A stretch of 64,000 nt of DNA, from NCBI GenBank assembly GCA_021399435.1, contig JAJTUP010000002.1:3756139-3820138 (forward strand), read 5' to 3'. Numbering within the stretch: the stretch's first letter is position 1; every line of letters starts with the position of its first letter. The notes under the pieces are model-generated. The model saw nothing but the letters and a program-made list of their open reading frames with translations. It did not search any database and had not been told where the DNA came from. Shown here in pieces: positions 11,016 to 23,625 of the stretch. The translations under genes and the position numbers were made by a program. This DNA comes from Diaporthe sp. PMI_573. Lineage: Eukaryota > Ascomycota > Sordariomycetes > Diaporthales > Diaporthaceae.

Positions 11016-13057
11016 GATGTGTGAAGGCTGGGTGGTTGGTTCGAGAGAGTGTGAAGAACTGAGAAACGTGGTAACGAAAGGAAGCCATCTCAAAGAAATC
11101 AGACGCCGCCTTATATGCTGGTCCATGGGTGAGATACTGGGCCTTACCATTAGGGAGAAATCGACTCATCGCGTGTCACGTCAGCTGTGGCAATACCCAA
11201 GTAGAAATATTAAGTGAGTTTGAGCAGCTATTAGCATTACATAAATATAATTAATATTTAGTGATAGATATGGCTGTGTTGGGCTGGGAACTCATAGGCC
11301 AAATGAGATGGGGACGGAAACCGCACCTCTCGGACGACTGTATTATTTTTTTCCACCTTCAAAATCCGAACTTACGGGGAGTTCAAGGTAGCTTTTGCCG
11401 CGGCTATGTTTATGCTATGACTAGTGATATCATGGTACCCGTGATTATCGTTGTTGCCCAAGGCAGCGGCAGTGCTCGGGCGGCCTAAAAGCCACTCTCA
11501 CTCCAGGAGTGCCTTAACCAAGTACAATTAGTACAGCAAAGCATCCAAATTTGACATAGGCCGTGGGATAATAGAAGCCGAGACTGATGCGCCGTTGGGC
11601 GGTTCGGAGAAAAGTCAGGACAAGACCTAGCAGTAGCCAGATAACTAATGCTAGACTCCTACGTCAACCACAAGAAGCCCCTAAAGGTAAATTCAAGTCA
11701 TTCGATCTATACGCCCAAGCAATTACAAAAACAGGCAATAATTGACGAGGCAATTCCCAGTTTTAATCCTGACAACTTAGACAGCATAGTCATATCCGCT
11801 TAATCATCTGATGCTTCCACAGATTACTTTAGACCTCGATTGTCTCACACCAGGGGATTTTTCTACCTTTAGTTAGTATTATCACGATGAGTGAGGCACA
11901 AGCTGGGGCGATGCATAAGCACACCAGCCCCGTTTCTTTGAAGATCGCAAATATCGGGTCACAAGTTAGCACGACAGAAAAGTAGGATGAGTACGCATGT
12001 GTGTAGTTTGGTCAAAAGCTGAATTTACCCCCGGCGAGGATATGAGTGGAGTTAGAATTGAATCGAGCTCATTGCGGACTCTGTCCGGCTGTTTATTCAA
12101 AACGTGACTTCAAAGCGTGGGCCCTGCTCTATCGTCAGATGGGAGGATCCCTCCTGGAGTAAGTGTGTTAGTTTAGCTGACAGATTTGCCCGGCAAGTGA
12201 CCTCATCCATAGGTCTTATCACAGAGTTCGGCAGCAGAGGTCAGCCCGGATTCGTGCGTTCGAGTACTCATCTTCCCATCATGGGAAAAGAGATGCTCCC
12301 AGTAATCATAGACCGTTGTATCTTTATTTTTTGAAGTATTTGCTCTATTAATTGTGAATTCAGCCTGGGTTCTAGAGAAAAGGAGATAGCTGGAGCGGTA
12401 AATATGTACCGGAATGTACTCCCAGTGCCATTTGCTCTGCTATAACATACCCAGGCTCCTTCGTTCTGACTATGTAGCTCATTCGGAGCTTGGGCTAGGC
12501 CCCTTGCGACCTGGAAAGTCATCAAAACAGTCTCGCCTCTCCGATCACCATAGAACCAAACTTTGGAGGACGAATACGTGGAAGGCATCAGAAGTTTAAG
12601 GATACGTGATGCCGCCGCGAGACCCTTAGAAAGCACAGGACCAGGGCAGCCCACATCGTACCGCCACAATAAGGTGCTCCGGTCAGTAAAACACTTAATG
12701 CACTATAATCCAGCCTTACCAGACCAATAAAGCATATGAAAGTAAAGCTTCAGGAGGTGCTGGAGGCCGCCTGAGCATACTGGCCCAATCCGCCCTGAGC
12801 TATTGCCCTGTCTTCATGGAGGCATGATCCAGGACGGTCTACCGCAAGTCCATAAATGACGGATCTCTCGAGATATCTTCCTTCGTATTTATATCTTCTT
12901 CAGTTTACCACTTGGCTATATTTATTCAACGTCACTGATTGTACAGCTGCCACAACACTCCTACTCCCTACGCGTTTACCTTAACCCTATCGGTATATCG
13001 CCATTATGTTAGTATTCTCTGTGGCTTTCTGTGCCACTCATTTAGGGCAGAATCATC
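11016..13057. other. Intergenic, only short unconvincing ORFs
   Basis: Short open frames occur on both strands, the longest on the minus strand at 12268-12669 (133 codons), but none shows a motif, plausible intron signals or protein-like composition strong enough to call. No RNA gene or repeat was recognised. Confidence 0.4.
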
Positions 13058-13726
13058 ATGTCGCTTAAAATACTCGAGCCTATCTTGGACGAGATAATAG
13101 TTATCTTCTCATGTGAGACTTGCTCCGAGCATTTTGAATTTATCAATGAGCTACAAGACTATAAATTAAAATACACGATAACGCCTTGTAGAGAGGTGCA
13201 AGATGACGTCTTACATGGTATCGTGACACCTTTAAAAAGAAGTTTTAGTCAAATTAAGTCTGATGAGGATGATAACGAGTCCTGCCGGAAATTCTAGAGG
13301 CGGCCGGATGCCGTTGTGCAATATCCCCAGGTTATCCTGAACAATACTGCAGAAAGCAGGCGCTGTAGTTTGATTTATCCGCGGCTATGGTTTCCAGAGT
13401 CTTGGGAAACATATCCGAAAATGTCGATTCCTAGCATTGGGAGCACCGCTGACTGCTGGTCACACCGGGCCCTGCTCTACGAGCCCCCTACAGATGTGCC
13501 GCTAAACATGTATGCCCAGACCTCGACCAGTGGTCCCGGCTACACTCAGACGGCTGCAAACATGCCCAAAATCCGACTACCCCCGATTCTTTCTGTTAGA
13601 AGCTCTCAAAGAATAAGGCTGCCGTCATTGCGCGAAATCTTTCAAGACATGGCGGTTGGGTGTCAATTTCTATACTTGTCACTCTTCAATACCAGTGCGA
13701 TCTCATTTGTTGGTAGATACCCTTGA
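13058..13726 (+). pseudogene. Unrecognised ORF pair in one frame, split by a TAG
   Basis: Two open stretches (13058-13297 and 13316-13726) lie in the same frame, separated by a TAG at 13295, so they may be one gene of about 220 codons. The first part is acidic and Glu/Asp-rich (LEPILDEIIVIFSCETCSEH); the second has a basic, Arg-Leu-Pro repeated motif (IRLPPILSV then IRLPSLREIF). No signal peptide, membrane segment or known domain is apparent, and no intron is needed to bridge the parts. It may be a fragment of a regulatory protein; I do not assign a function. Confidence 0.35.
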
Positions 13727-14119
13727 GGGCTACTGGGCACGCAAGGTCTAGATAGTTGGTCATTTGAAATGCAAACTGCTACTTGTGCGACAGAGCACGG
13801 CGGTGTCCAGCTTCGCTTGCGAACCGCCGTAATGCATGTTTCTAATTACGTTCTCTTGACAGGACGTCTTTTGTTGTCTATAAAATCATGGGTTGCATAC
13901 TGCTTTGGGTACCTCTGCATTCTGGAAACAAGAACGTAGCTCCGGCAATGGAGGTCGCTTATATTTTGACATATATCTGCCTCGGCCAAAGAAAGAAGGT
14001 CCTTAGTCTCTCTTAGAGGATAAAGGGGTGTTCTGCCCTATTTAATGACACAATTTTTTATCCTACTTGCTATCCTTGTATCTGTGGGGCTTGGCCTGGA
14101 TGTATACTGAAAGATGAAA

Positions 14120-14292
14120 AAATAAAAAAGTGGTTAGTATCAGCAATGACTTGTCTGGAACAATGGGTTTGAATAATAGAATTATGAGAAGCATCGTCTC
14201 GGCCACCCATAGAGGGCAATACAATACTTATGCCCTTCTCTTGTTAAGACGGATTTGTTGGCGTTAAGAACATGTCATTTAGAGTGTGCTAA
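14120..14292. repeat. Diverged repeat, copy 1
   Basis: The stretch around 14246-14292 (core TTGTTGGCGTTAAGAACATG) recurs at 17582-17630 with roughly 85 per cent visible identity, and weaker similarity (a TTTGAATAAT block) extends about 100 bp upstream in both. It is probably an old duplicated element. The rest of 13.74-14.71 kb shows no gene. Confidence 0.55.
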
Positions 14293-14709
14293 GTCCATCT
14301 CGATGGTACCGACTAGTAACTAATTAATCCTTACCAAAAAAAGGGTTTAATATTATTTATAGCTAACGATTTGCATCTAAAAGGTAATATTAAATCAGAA
14401 AAACGATAGCGAATGCTCCAAGTCCATGGGAAATAAATGTTGAATAGTGTACTTGGTGTATTATGAGGTTGCAAGCGTAGACGTACGGGTATGCTTCTTA
14501 GCGCGTCTGCCGTGTGCTAATAGAGTAGCTTGCAACCGTTCTAGCTAGATTGCATAGAATCACGACCTTCTTCAGGGACCTGCTGAGTCAAGAATCATTT
14601 AGCTGTCTGAATACTTAGGGGCCTTGATCTTTGTATCGCGTAAGCTCTGTGACGCTTGGAATAGGGAGTTTCATTCCTTCAGTGGCACTGTTAAGAGACA
14701 AAGGATTGT

Positions 14710-14946
14710 TTAAAAATATTGCTGTAAATTTTCAAATAAGTCGGGGGTACATATATTTGCGAGTCCTAGTTCTTCTGCCATGTATCTAAGCGTCCCTAGG
14801 AACACGTAGTTCCCATTCCATGCCATCCATGGAAGTACCACAATTCCTGGTCTTGTTCTTTGGCGGATATCCATATGAAAATGTAAATCGATAAATGTGG
14901 TGTTTGAAATACTTGGCCCAACATAAAAAGCAGAGCCAGTGAGCAA
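14710..14946 (-). CDS. Short hypothetical ORF
   Basis: This 78-codon frame has protein-like composition (FIDLHFHMDIRQRTRPGIV, then LPWMAWNGNYVFLGTLRYM) and a stop at its 3' end. No domain was recognised. It may be a surviving fragment of a longer gene, since no upstream coding frame connects to it. Expression cannot be judged from sequence alone. Confidence 0.25.
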   Translation of the reverse strand: MLTGSAFYVGPSISNTTFIDLHFHMDIRQRTRPGIVVLPWMAWNGNYVFLGTLRYMAEELGLANICTPDLFENLQQYF

Positions 14947-15432
14947 TGAGATGGATACTACAGTATTAGGATCCGAAGCTGGTTTGACTAGATCAAATCT
15001 TAAATCAGGCTACAGTAATTGCCTTGCTTATCCGAGATCCTTGTCTCTGATGATACGTCCTGAGTATTTAAGGTATCCAGTTTTCCGCCGGAGCGATTTC
15101 TCCCTGTTCTTTCAAAACGCCTCCTTGTCTGAATCCTCGAGCCTTTTGCTTCTTAGCACGGCTCTACTCTCGATTTCAAAACTCGCTCCACCAGTTGTGT
15201 AAAGATATGATGCCTTTGACCTGAGACCTTGTCCGAAACCTTCTCCGAAATGGACCAGAAGACGATATGCCGCGGTTATCTCGTCCACTGTGTGTTCACT
15301 GGACCCTAGAGACGTGGGGCTTCAGACACACACCATGAAACTGTACAATATCCACACTTCCCCAGCCCCGGCGTCAGCACCAACACCCATACCGGACCAG
15401 AAGATCTGCCCATCACATGGAATAACGCGGGA

Positions 15433-15983
15433 ATGTTGGTCCACCCCTTGGCTCATAAACATAGCCGCGATGCACTAAAATACCAGACATCCATAACTTA
15501 CTGGAATTCCAAAGATCTAGAGTTTATTACGGGCGATTTGGTGCAGGTGAAGGACGAGTACTACAAGATGCTATGCTTGGAGAGAGTGGGAATGCAGAGA
15601 CGTTGGGAACGTGGGAACGCAATGCCTGGTCGTGCTCCTGCCTTTGGCAAACATGCCGAGATAGCCCAGAGAGATCCCGTCTCTGCTCGAACGGCGTGGA
15701 AGAAGAGTACCGCACGGTGTTACTCATACGTCCGGCTCAAGCAGTTGATGCGCATCCTTGGGGTGGACCCGCGCGAACAGCTGCTGGTATTGAACTGGCT
15801 CAGATGGCAGAGCCGGCTCGAGTGGTCTCATATGATGTACCATCCATGGGAGTTGTTGCACTTAGAGCTCATTATGAAAAGATGGAAGGAGGGAGCGGAA
15901 GAACGAGGCAGGAGGCAGGAGAAACAGCCACAGGGCTGAGAACTGAACCCAGCCCGGCTGAGCGCCGCGGGGCCAGTCGTTGA
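15433..15983 (+). pseudogene. Hypothetical coding relic with a frame change
   Basis: Two overlapping plus-strand frames both look partly coding: the first reads VHPLAHKHSRDALKYQTSIT then DLVQVKDEYYKMLC, and about 15700 onward the other frame reads EEYRTVLLIRPAQAVDAHPW and RVVSYDVPSMGVVALRAHY. The best explanation is one gene with an internal frameshift between 15570 and 15720, but I recognise no family and no splice pair that would join the two. The 3' end dissolves into a low-complexity Arg/Glu-rich tail. Confidence 0.25.
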
Positions 15984-18238
15984 TCTCAAAATGTCTGTGC
16001 AATTTCCTTCGCCGTCAAGAAGTACTAGAGCAGATGGTGCGTGAATACTCAGGTGGGTATACAGGTGGAAGGATTGTGCCGCCGCCACTCCCTGCCAAGG
16101 CTTGTCATACGCGGGCTCGACAAGCCCTGTCGCATTGAATATTCAAAAATTGACCGCAAATTGCTCACGTTTGAGAGTCTTTATCTAGCTGTTGTAGAAT
16201 GAGACAAAGAGTCACCTTTCATGGCCACTCATTTGGTCCGTACGCCGTCCCTGGGCCTATCGCAGAGCATCAGCACGGGCCCTGCCCGGCGGCCGCCGCG
16301 CACATGTCCACAATCCTAGCCTCGGGATTTGGGTGTGCTACGACTGTACTGGTGTCGTGGGAGAAGATACATTCCGATAAATAAAGGGCCATGCTGCCCC
16401 TTGACCGGCAGCTTTGGCTGTCCAGTTCCACTTCCTCCCAGGCCATCCCATGCCGCAGGTTCCATGTAAACAGTAGGATAGCCCACACTACAATGACAAA
16501 TACTCCTTCAAAGCCAAAACCCCAGGCATCGACGCCGAACGACGTCATATCTGACCGCAGGCAAGCAACCCGGCTTGGGTGGCGGAGCGTCGGCAGCGCT
16601 GACGAAGAGTTTCCCGTCTTTGATTCGGATGAATTCATCAAAGCTTGCCCACCTGCAAGTGCGAAAGCCCGAAATAAAACGATGGCAGCCTTGGAGGAAT
16701 GTAGTGCTATTTCAAGAAATTTGCTCGTAACTAGGCAATTTCGAGAATGGGACTTGATCCTGTGATTATCGATAGGACCCAGAATAGCGATCTGGATAGT
16801 TGATGCTATGTGATACTTTAAAGTAATGGTTGATGCTTATTACATATCTAAAGAATAGGATGAGAATGAGCTGTTGCTGCCTTGAGTTCTTATGATTTCT
16901 ATCGATTGGCCAGATTATGGTGATGCGGAAGGGATGTGAACATAGGCTATATCGCAATTTCCAACCAAGTTATCTTCAACAAACAAGAGGTCTTTTCATA
17001 TCAATTGCATACCTTGGCATATTTACCTTCCAAAACCCCCAAGATCCAACTAGCAAGAGGGGCCGGTCACATTTTGGACACAGAATTGCCTCGACCAAAT
17101 GGGAAGAGGTCCTACTCTGTACTGAGAAAGGGGGCATCTGCTCTATTTGATTTCGCATTTTAATCCTGATTCCTCTTGTCGTACCTAATAGAGCTTGACA
17201 GTGACGCACATTGCTGAGAGGTGGCGAACCAAAAAAAAACAAGTAAGTCAATATCAGACCAGTACTACCACATAAAGGCCAAGCTGGGCTTTGTATGTGT
17301 AAGTAGTATAATATGGACTTTAGTCCTTGGAACTAAGGACATTGACTCCATCAGTAGGTTTTACACCAGGCTATCCTTCACGATTGCAGCCAGCCAAGTT
17401 CGTCGAAACGATTCTGTGACAATAACCAGGGTTGCCCCCATTCCTTAAGAAGACAATGATGTGTGGGGTAGTTTGTTTTTGAATAATCAGAACTATAAGA
17501 TTCTAGCTTCTGGATCCTGATGATATCGTCGCGGTTACTTAAAGGGGATCAATAGCGATACTCCTGTGCTTTGTTTTGTCAGACGGACTTGTTGGCGCTG
17601 AGAACATGTATTTCAGAGTTTGCTAAAGAAGAAACCTCCAGCTGGTCGGCATCCCACATCCTACGGCTTCATGACTGGTCTCAACAGCCATTCTGTCGAT
17701 ACCAGTACCATATCACGGTGCCTCAGGCATTATTCTAGAGCAGCAAGCAGTTTCGCATGGTGTTCTCCTTTCAAGCGCACGGGAATCGTACCAACCTTGG
17801 AGGCAAACAGCTGTTACTAGAAATCACGAGGCCACTCGACAAGCGCTGAGATCCGAGAGGATCAAAAGGGGCGGGTTGTGACACATGGGATCAAAGAACC
17901 ATAGCCCTGTGACGCAGGAACTCGGATTTCCGGGTCGCAGTAACTTCCGTGATGAGGTTTCATGGCGATCACGAGACCTCTTACAGTACAAGAGGGTGAA
18001 GGGGCTGAATAAGGGCCTTAGTTTCGGATTCACAGAGAACTTCGCTGCTAATTTTCCGATGCCAGAGTCTACATGACTGCTCGCTCCAGAATCTGCACGC
18101 AGAGACTGAAAAAAACGCTGTCTCTGCATATTCCAGGGCTCACAGAAAGAAAATCTAAATCACGCTGGCACAAAGTTTGTAGCCGCAAAAAAAAAAAGAA
18201 AAAAAAAGACCCACTTGTCTTAAGACACAGAAGGACAA
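15984..18238. other. Intergenic, short ORFs and one repeat copy
   Basis: No gene can be supported. A minus-strand frame at 16641-16270 contains one hydrophobic segment (VFVIVVWAILLFTW) that might be a membrane helix, but nothing around it agrees. An A-rich run lies at 18187-18209. The diverged repeat copy at 17582-17630 is listed separately. Confidence 0.4.
17455..17632. repeat. Diverged repeat, copy 2
   Basis: This is the partner of the block at 14120-14292. The best-conserved part here is 17582-17630, containing TTGTTGGCGCTGAGAACATG. Both copies are in the same orientation, about 3.3 kb apart. Confidence 0.55.
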
Positions 18239-19876
18239 TCAAGAGGCCCTCGCTTTTTTAACGTCCCATTCTACCAGAAAGCCCTCGTGCCAATCAGGAT
18301 CCTCACACATTTTCACCGCAACATTATCGCCAAGGGAGAGTTTGCCGACGTAGTCCACCTCACCCACAAAATTAGCTCCTGCGTCGCTTAGATACATCTC
18401 GACTTCTTCTTTTCCAGCAGGCCGTACTGTTATAGATCTCCATGGCTTCGAGCTCATGATAAGCCGTTTATTCACGGGCTTCCCTTTTCCGTCCCTCCAT
18501 CCCAATCGATGTTGCCACGTGTAATTTTCTCCCGTTCGATCGATGATCGCCCGTACGCGAACATATTCTTCGTCTCCTTTCTTTGGCTATCGAATTAAAG
18601 GTTTCTTGGGGTTCAGCCTTTTTGTTCTCCGTGCTTGTCGCCTCGGCCTACAACTAGCCTTGTGGCTTTTCTTCCTCACCGACCGTAGATGGTCCGAAGG
18701 GGCCTGCGGGTGACAGTGGGCCTTTTGGGAGACCCTAGGTCCCGGTCTCCTGGTCGCCAACACCTTATCGACGGGGTGCTTGTAGTGCTGGGCGTCGCTC
18801 CCACACTCTGGTTGCCCAACACTTTTCTCCGCCGCTGCCTTGTCATCAGCAATAGCGCCACGACTCATCTCGTCCATTACAGTCTGCCATAGGTCGCTCG
18901 AAGATATGTCGCCGTTGGTAAATGCGAGGTGAAAATCAATTCGTGTTCCGATTTCGTTGGTTTCGGGAAGATCAAGATACCGCCCTTCGACTGGGTCTGG
19001 CCTCAGATCTGATATAGGCCAGTGGCCGAGCGACATATCTTCCTGCGGCCCATACCACCCAGTTTGGGGCCATAGATTAGGTGGGGTCGTGAGATCAGCG
19101 CGCGCTACACTCTCAAAAGCGACCATACTAGGCTGCAATGGCACGACACGATGAGCAGCGGCCTCCACAAAGGCACCGTTCGCTTGACCGTCCTCCGGCT
19201 GTAACTGCGACGCTTGTGACTCGATGAACTCGCCAAGCTGCCTCATTAGCTCAGCGTCCGGCGTCCAGTATTCCTCGTCATAGCAGGACGACTGCATGAG
19301 ATTGAAGCTTTGGCCTGGGTCAGTGGCAGGGAAGCCATCTCGTGCGGCTTCAAGCTCCGGTGCTGCAGGCAATAATTCGACCTGTCTCGCAGGTGAGCTA
19401 GGCTGGGGCTGCGAAAGAGGGTGATCAGCTCCGTAAAAGCCCCAGAACGTATCCGGTGCTGACGGTATGGCAGGATGAGCTGGGTCTCGGAGAGAGGCGC
19501 AACTTTCGCGGCACCCCAGACAATCCACTACTTGCGTTCCGCCAGGCTGATCTAGCTGGCTCATGAAGGCGGCTGTTCCCGTCTCAAATGGCTACTCGCG
19601 TGTAGTTGACGGTAGAAGACCAGGGCTCGGCTCCAGATTTAAGGCAGAGTGTACGCTCGGTAAGGCTTCTGACGACAGTGCTTCAGGCGAGAGTCGGAGG
19701 TCTCCCTGAGGTGGGCTGCGTCGATAGGGTAAGGAGGCGCTGACTATTTTGTTCGACGTCATGGAATATAGCATGGCGATTTCCCACCCATAGGAATCAT
19801 AAGAAAAATAATTAGGCTCCATGTCTACGACTAGTCCTTGGTATAATACCATACTACTGAGCTTTTGACAAGACAA
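18239..19876 (-). pseudogene. Unrecognised conserved-looking protein, two in-frame TAGs
   Basis: A single minus-strand frame runs from 19876 to the TAA at 18239, broken only by TAG at 19592 and TAG at 18587. The N-terminal two thirds is acidic, Pro/Ser/Gln-rich and probably disordered, with aromatic patches such as NYFSYDSYGWEIAML and DTFWGFYGADHPL. A very basic stretch (KKSHKASCRPRRQARRTKR) follows, then a compact C-terminal domain of about 115 residues (VRVRAIIDRTGENYTWQHRL through VKMCEDPDWHEGFLVEWD) with the look of a folded beta-rich module. The layout suggests a nuclear regulatory protein, but I do not recognise the family. Both stops fit TGG or CAG originals. Upstream, another frame at 20253-19831 looks coding and may be an earlier exon. 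Confidence 0.5.
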
Positions 19877-20410
19877 GTTAGTCTGAGGCGAGGGAGGTCG
19901 TCCTCATGGGGAAGCTGGCCGTTTAAGTATTTCTCACAGAGGGCTTCCGAAAGGCCCAAGCCAAATGGACATTTTGTGCTCTTTCTCGGCACGCCCACGC
20001 CTTTAGCTACTTCAAGTCTATCGGGCGGCCTCCTTGTCTGAGAAGCTACAGATATGCTGATAAGTCTAGTATTTCGTCCCAGCTGCCTGCGAGCAAGCGA
20101 GCAGTGGCAGACAGGAACGCCGTCGGGGCTGAATTTGCCACCGAGGAACGACCTTCCAGGCCTGCAGACGACGTCAACGTTGTAGCCGGTATGTGTCATC
20201 GTCCGAAACATGCATGGATCAGAGATACGAGAGGATCCCTTCACAGCCTTCAACTATGCTCTCCCTGGTCAAGAGCATATCGATATCTATTGATGGTATG
20301 GGCTTCCAGACAGGGGCTGTGGTGGAATGACGGTCTCTTGGTCATCAGACGCAGCAGAATCAAGGAATCAGGCAGGCTTAGAAGCAGAAGCGAGGCCGCG
20401 AGGCTGATAC

Positions 20411-20864
20411 TCAATGGGGTGGCGCTCTCCCACGGCGAAGATTGAGGGCTCCAAGCATTAGCATCTCACTTTCGGCAGTTTCCGTTCGCCCGAAAGGCGC
20501 GCTGCGCTCACTGTCACTGCGGGCCATGGTAGATCTTGTTGGGCGATGTTTCGAGGCCATGGGACAAGACAGATGCTGCAAACCTGCCGATTCAGCTGAG
20601 GGGCCCAAGAGAGGAGCCCTCAGGACGACCCAGCTCTGGCAGCTTTCTATCGCTGTCATATTTGAACATGGTCACTACATCTTCGCAAGAGCTACCAGGA
20701 ATATCTAGGGACTTTTCCGCCGGGGTTTTCAGGCTTCCTGTTTGGTCGTATAATCTGTCGTCACTGCCTCTGCCCCCTTCCCCCGGTGGCTTGCTGGTAT
20801 TAGCCGCTGGCTCAGGTATCTCGCACACAAGGAGGAGCAATGGCTCTATAAGGAGGGACTGCAA
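20411..20864 (-). pseudogene. Possible upstream coding remnant
   Basis: A minus-strand frame at 20864-20592 has protein-like polar composition (DRLYDQTGSLKTPAEKSLDI and DVVTMFKYDSDRKLPELGRP). It breaks into another frame by 20590. It might be the 5' part of the gene ending at 18239 or an independent fragment. No domain, signal or splice pair settles this. Confidence 0.25.
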
Positions 20865-21564
20865 TAAGACTTTTCACTATCACCGTCCAAGTTCCTCTAT
20901 CGTAATAAGGATAACTAAGGTTTTATAAGGAAATTCGATGAATACTAGTAGGGTGTTTCAGACGTGGGCCTTGGGCCTGAGATTTCCTCGGTGCAGTCGA
21001 CGGTTTTACGGAGTCAATGTCCTTAGCCATCAAGATACCCCACACTGTCGTCGGGAGTTCTTGCACAGATGGTCTCCGATCTAGGCCGACCTTTCAGTAA
21101 AGGATAAGTAGACTCAAAATTGGGTTGTTGTAATTTTGAATGGAGACCCTAAAACACTCTTTGTGTAGTCTTGCAAGTCGAAGTTTGCGGCCACAAATTT
21201 GAGCCTCGCCGCCCGTGTATCCTTGCAGTCGGGCCACCGATAAGCCCGGTGGGTGTGTTGTTTATCTTGCCCACTGGCTGACTTTATAGCGCGAGTAAAG
21301 CGACGAAGGAGTCGAATACTTTGTAGTAGGTACTAGGAAACACTACACACAGAGGCACAAGAAGCGGTGCAGGCAGCTGCAAGGCGACGTCCAGTCATGC
21401 AAAGCTTCGACTTCCAAATCTGTGCTCGGGCCCACTGCCGGGTCCGACGAGCACAATCAGAGACAGATTCGATCTAAATAGTAATAGTTATGGATGAAGA
21501 CCCCCCCGGGCCTGCGCAAGAGATTGACCGGCAGAAAAATGAGCTCTCATTGGCCCTTGCTGTG

Positions 21565-22043
21565 TGTCACGACCCTGACAGATATAGGAACAACAGTTTG
21601 TTCCGGAGCGGAACAGAACCCCACCAGGCCAGCTCACCAGGCCATGCGAACGGCGCAAGGGACCAAGAAACTATCACGTGATCGCTGCTTAGGTAAACAG
21701 GATCGACCGGAGCGACAATCGATCCCAGCGATCCAACACTATGGAACGACAGGAGCGACCAGCGCTCCCTACGCTCCCTCACCCAAGATCGCCAGGAGCG
21801 ACCAGCGCTCCCGGCGAGCCTCACTGAAGAGATGGACTATATAGACTCACGCTCGTTACCCCTAGATAGCATTCGGTAAGACAGGTCTTCAGCAGTCAAT
21901 CTAAGTATTCACCCGAATAGCTCTCACCAGCTAGTGATCATTGTACAGTCAGAACCTATTGCTCAACCACCGCCTTGTTATGTATCGTGGACATAAACCC
22001 CGATTTACAGGTTTAGAGGACCCAAGAAGCCTTGATCATTACA
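21565..22043. mobile_element. Solo LTR, 479 bp, with target duplication
   Basis: The element opens TGTCACGACCC and closes ATCATTACA, the TG...CA ends of an LTR, and is flanked by CTGTG (21560-21564) and CTGTA (22044-22048), a 5-bp duplication with one change. No internal retroelement coding sequence adjoins it, so recombination between two LTRs probably left it. It contains a TATA-like ACTATATAGAC and two copies of the palindrome GGAGCGACCAGCGCTCC at 21752-21768 and 21795-21811. It is GC-balanced, unlike the RIP-mutated elements nearby, so it is younger or escaped mutation. Confidence 0.7.
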
Positions 22044-22048
22044 CTGTA

Positions 22049-22690
22049 GCACCTTTTCCACCCCAATACAAATAACATTTTCTGCCGCCAGAAATCGCGC
22101 GCCAATCACAGTATACAAAGCCTTGGCCGGGACAGAGCGGATATCGCCTCATGTAAACGGCCAATCAGTAGGTCGCTTTCTGCCGGTCTGCCCATAAAGG
22201 TCCTACTTAGTTATGTACCAGAATCAGGACCTAACTTAACCTTTCCAAATAGTTCAATAATCACGACCTCAGATTCTCGCAAATACTTTGACACCGATTA
22301 GACCAGAAGCCTATTCTACAGATGGATGTAATATTAAGACCGAGGAATGATTAAGATTGGGATGCCAATGTAAAGTGTTTTGGCGGAACTAGGAGCTATC
22401 AGCGGTTTACGTCGCGGCCCGCCTGGGCGAGGGGGGTCGCGCCGCAGGCCCCGCAACACGGTGGCCAGGAACGGAAGGCTAGACGGCGAGCGGAGTGAGG
22501 CACGTGAGCCGGCAGAAAGCGACGCACGTAAGTAGGAGCGGGGCGCGCCGTGGTTGCCTTGGCCCAGACAGGCAGGAGGGGTCACTGTTGCCTGAGGCTG
22601 CAAGAAGACCCACCTTCCGGGAGGGGAAATCGCCGAAAGAGGCAGGAGCAGGGGCCAACGCCCACGCGCACGCAGATACTAGTAGTTATA
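22049..22690. other. Intergenic, GC-rich patch, no gene
   Basis: A GC-rich block at about 22400-22640 ends abruptly at the AT-rich copia relic. It offers only overlapping compositional ORFs without motifs. The sharp composition boundary near 22690 is the most informative feature. Confidence 0.4.
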
Positions 22691-23518
22691 CTGTGACTAT
22701 TTTGATTGTTGTTGCCAGTAAAATCCTAATGTCTACTCTATTTACCATTCTATAGATTTTACTTGCCAGCATACTTTAGGTAATCTGCTTATACTTTATC
22801 GAGAACTAGTAAAGAATGTTGCCAGTTATCGTAAATTCTTTATTGTTATTTATATAAGTCTTGTTAACTAAGACGATAATATATCCAAGCTAGAATGTTA
22901 AGTCTTAATTATTTACAAAAGATCTATCTACAAAAATAAAAAGTTTTGCTATATAGAGGTCTAGGGGCATATATTTGATTCCTTAAAAAGCGTTTTCCAT
23001 TTGCCACAATAGTTATCTATTCAGGTGCTTATAGTGTTTGTCCTTAGGGCTTTGCACCTATACAGCTACCGAGAGATTATACGACACCTCTGGTTGGCAA
23101 ATAGAAGCTATGTATGCTTTTCTGGCTCTCTGCTCTAGGTATTATTAGAGCCTATCTTTATCTATTATGTTAATAAGAGCAAGCTTGTCTCCTTGCCCTT
23201 TTTGGCAAGTTGTAATAAAGCTATTAGTGTCTATAATTATGTAAGTGCCGTTAAAGTCTATGGGCTGTTCTAGTGTTAGCTTAGACTTTGGCTTTCCTTA
23301 CAGTTTTATGGCTTTTAGCTCTACATTCTTTTTATCCTAAAATTCCAGGGTAGCCAGCAGTAGTATATTGTCTATCTATATTCCCATCATTCTAAAAGAT
23401 TATATAACCTTTGTAACCAGGAGGCAAGGATTATATATAGAGTAGTCTATATTAAGTTTCTACAGGTAGTATTTCTAGTATATATTAAACTAGTAGACTC
23501 TGGCTTCTATAATGCTAT

Positions 23519-23625
23519 TGTAATGACCTACTTAAGTGGCCCGCCAGGGTGCCTGGAAGTTTCCAGGCACTGCTAGATCTTTTAGGTCTCTTGGCGCAAT
23601 CAGTACTGGCGGCTGGTTCGTTACA
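23519..23625. mobile_element. 107-bp TG...CA element nested in copia
   Basis: It starts TGTAATGACC and ends GGTTCGTTACA; the inner ends (GCCCGCCAG and CTGGCGGC) also pair. The flanks are a perfect 5-bp duplication, GCTAT (23514-23518 and 23626-23630). It is far less AT-rich than the host element, so it inserted after most of the mutation. It is either a tiny solo LTR (TRIM-like) or a MITE. Confidence 0.7.

Noticed and set aside
12268..12669. Minus-strand ORF of 133 codons as a gene
   Set aside because: No domain, no continuation by splicing and ordinary composition for a chance ORF.
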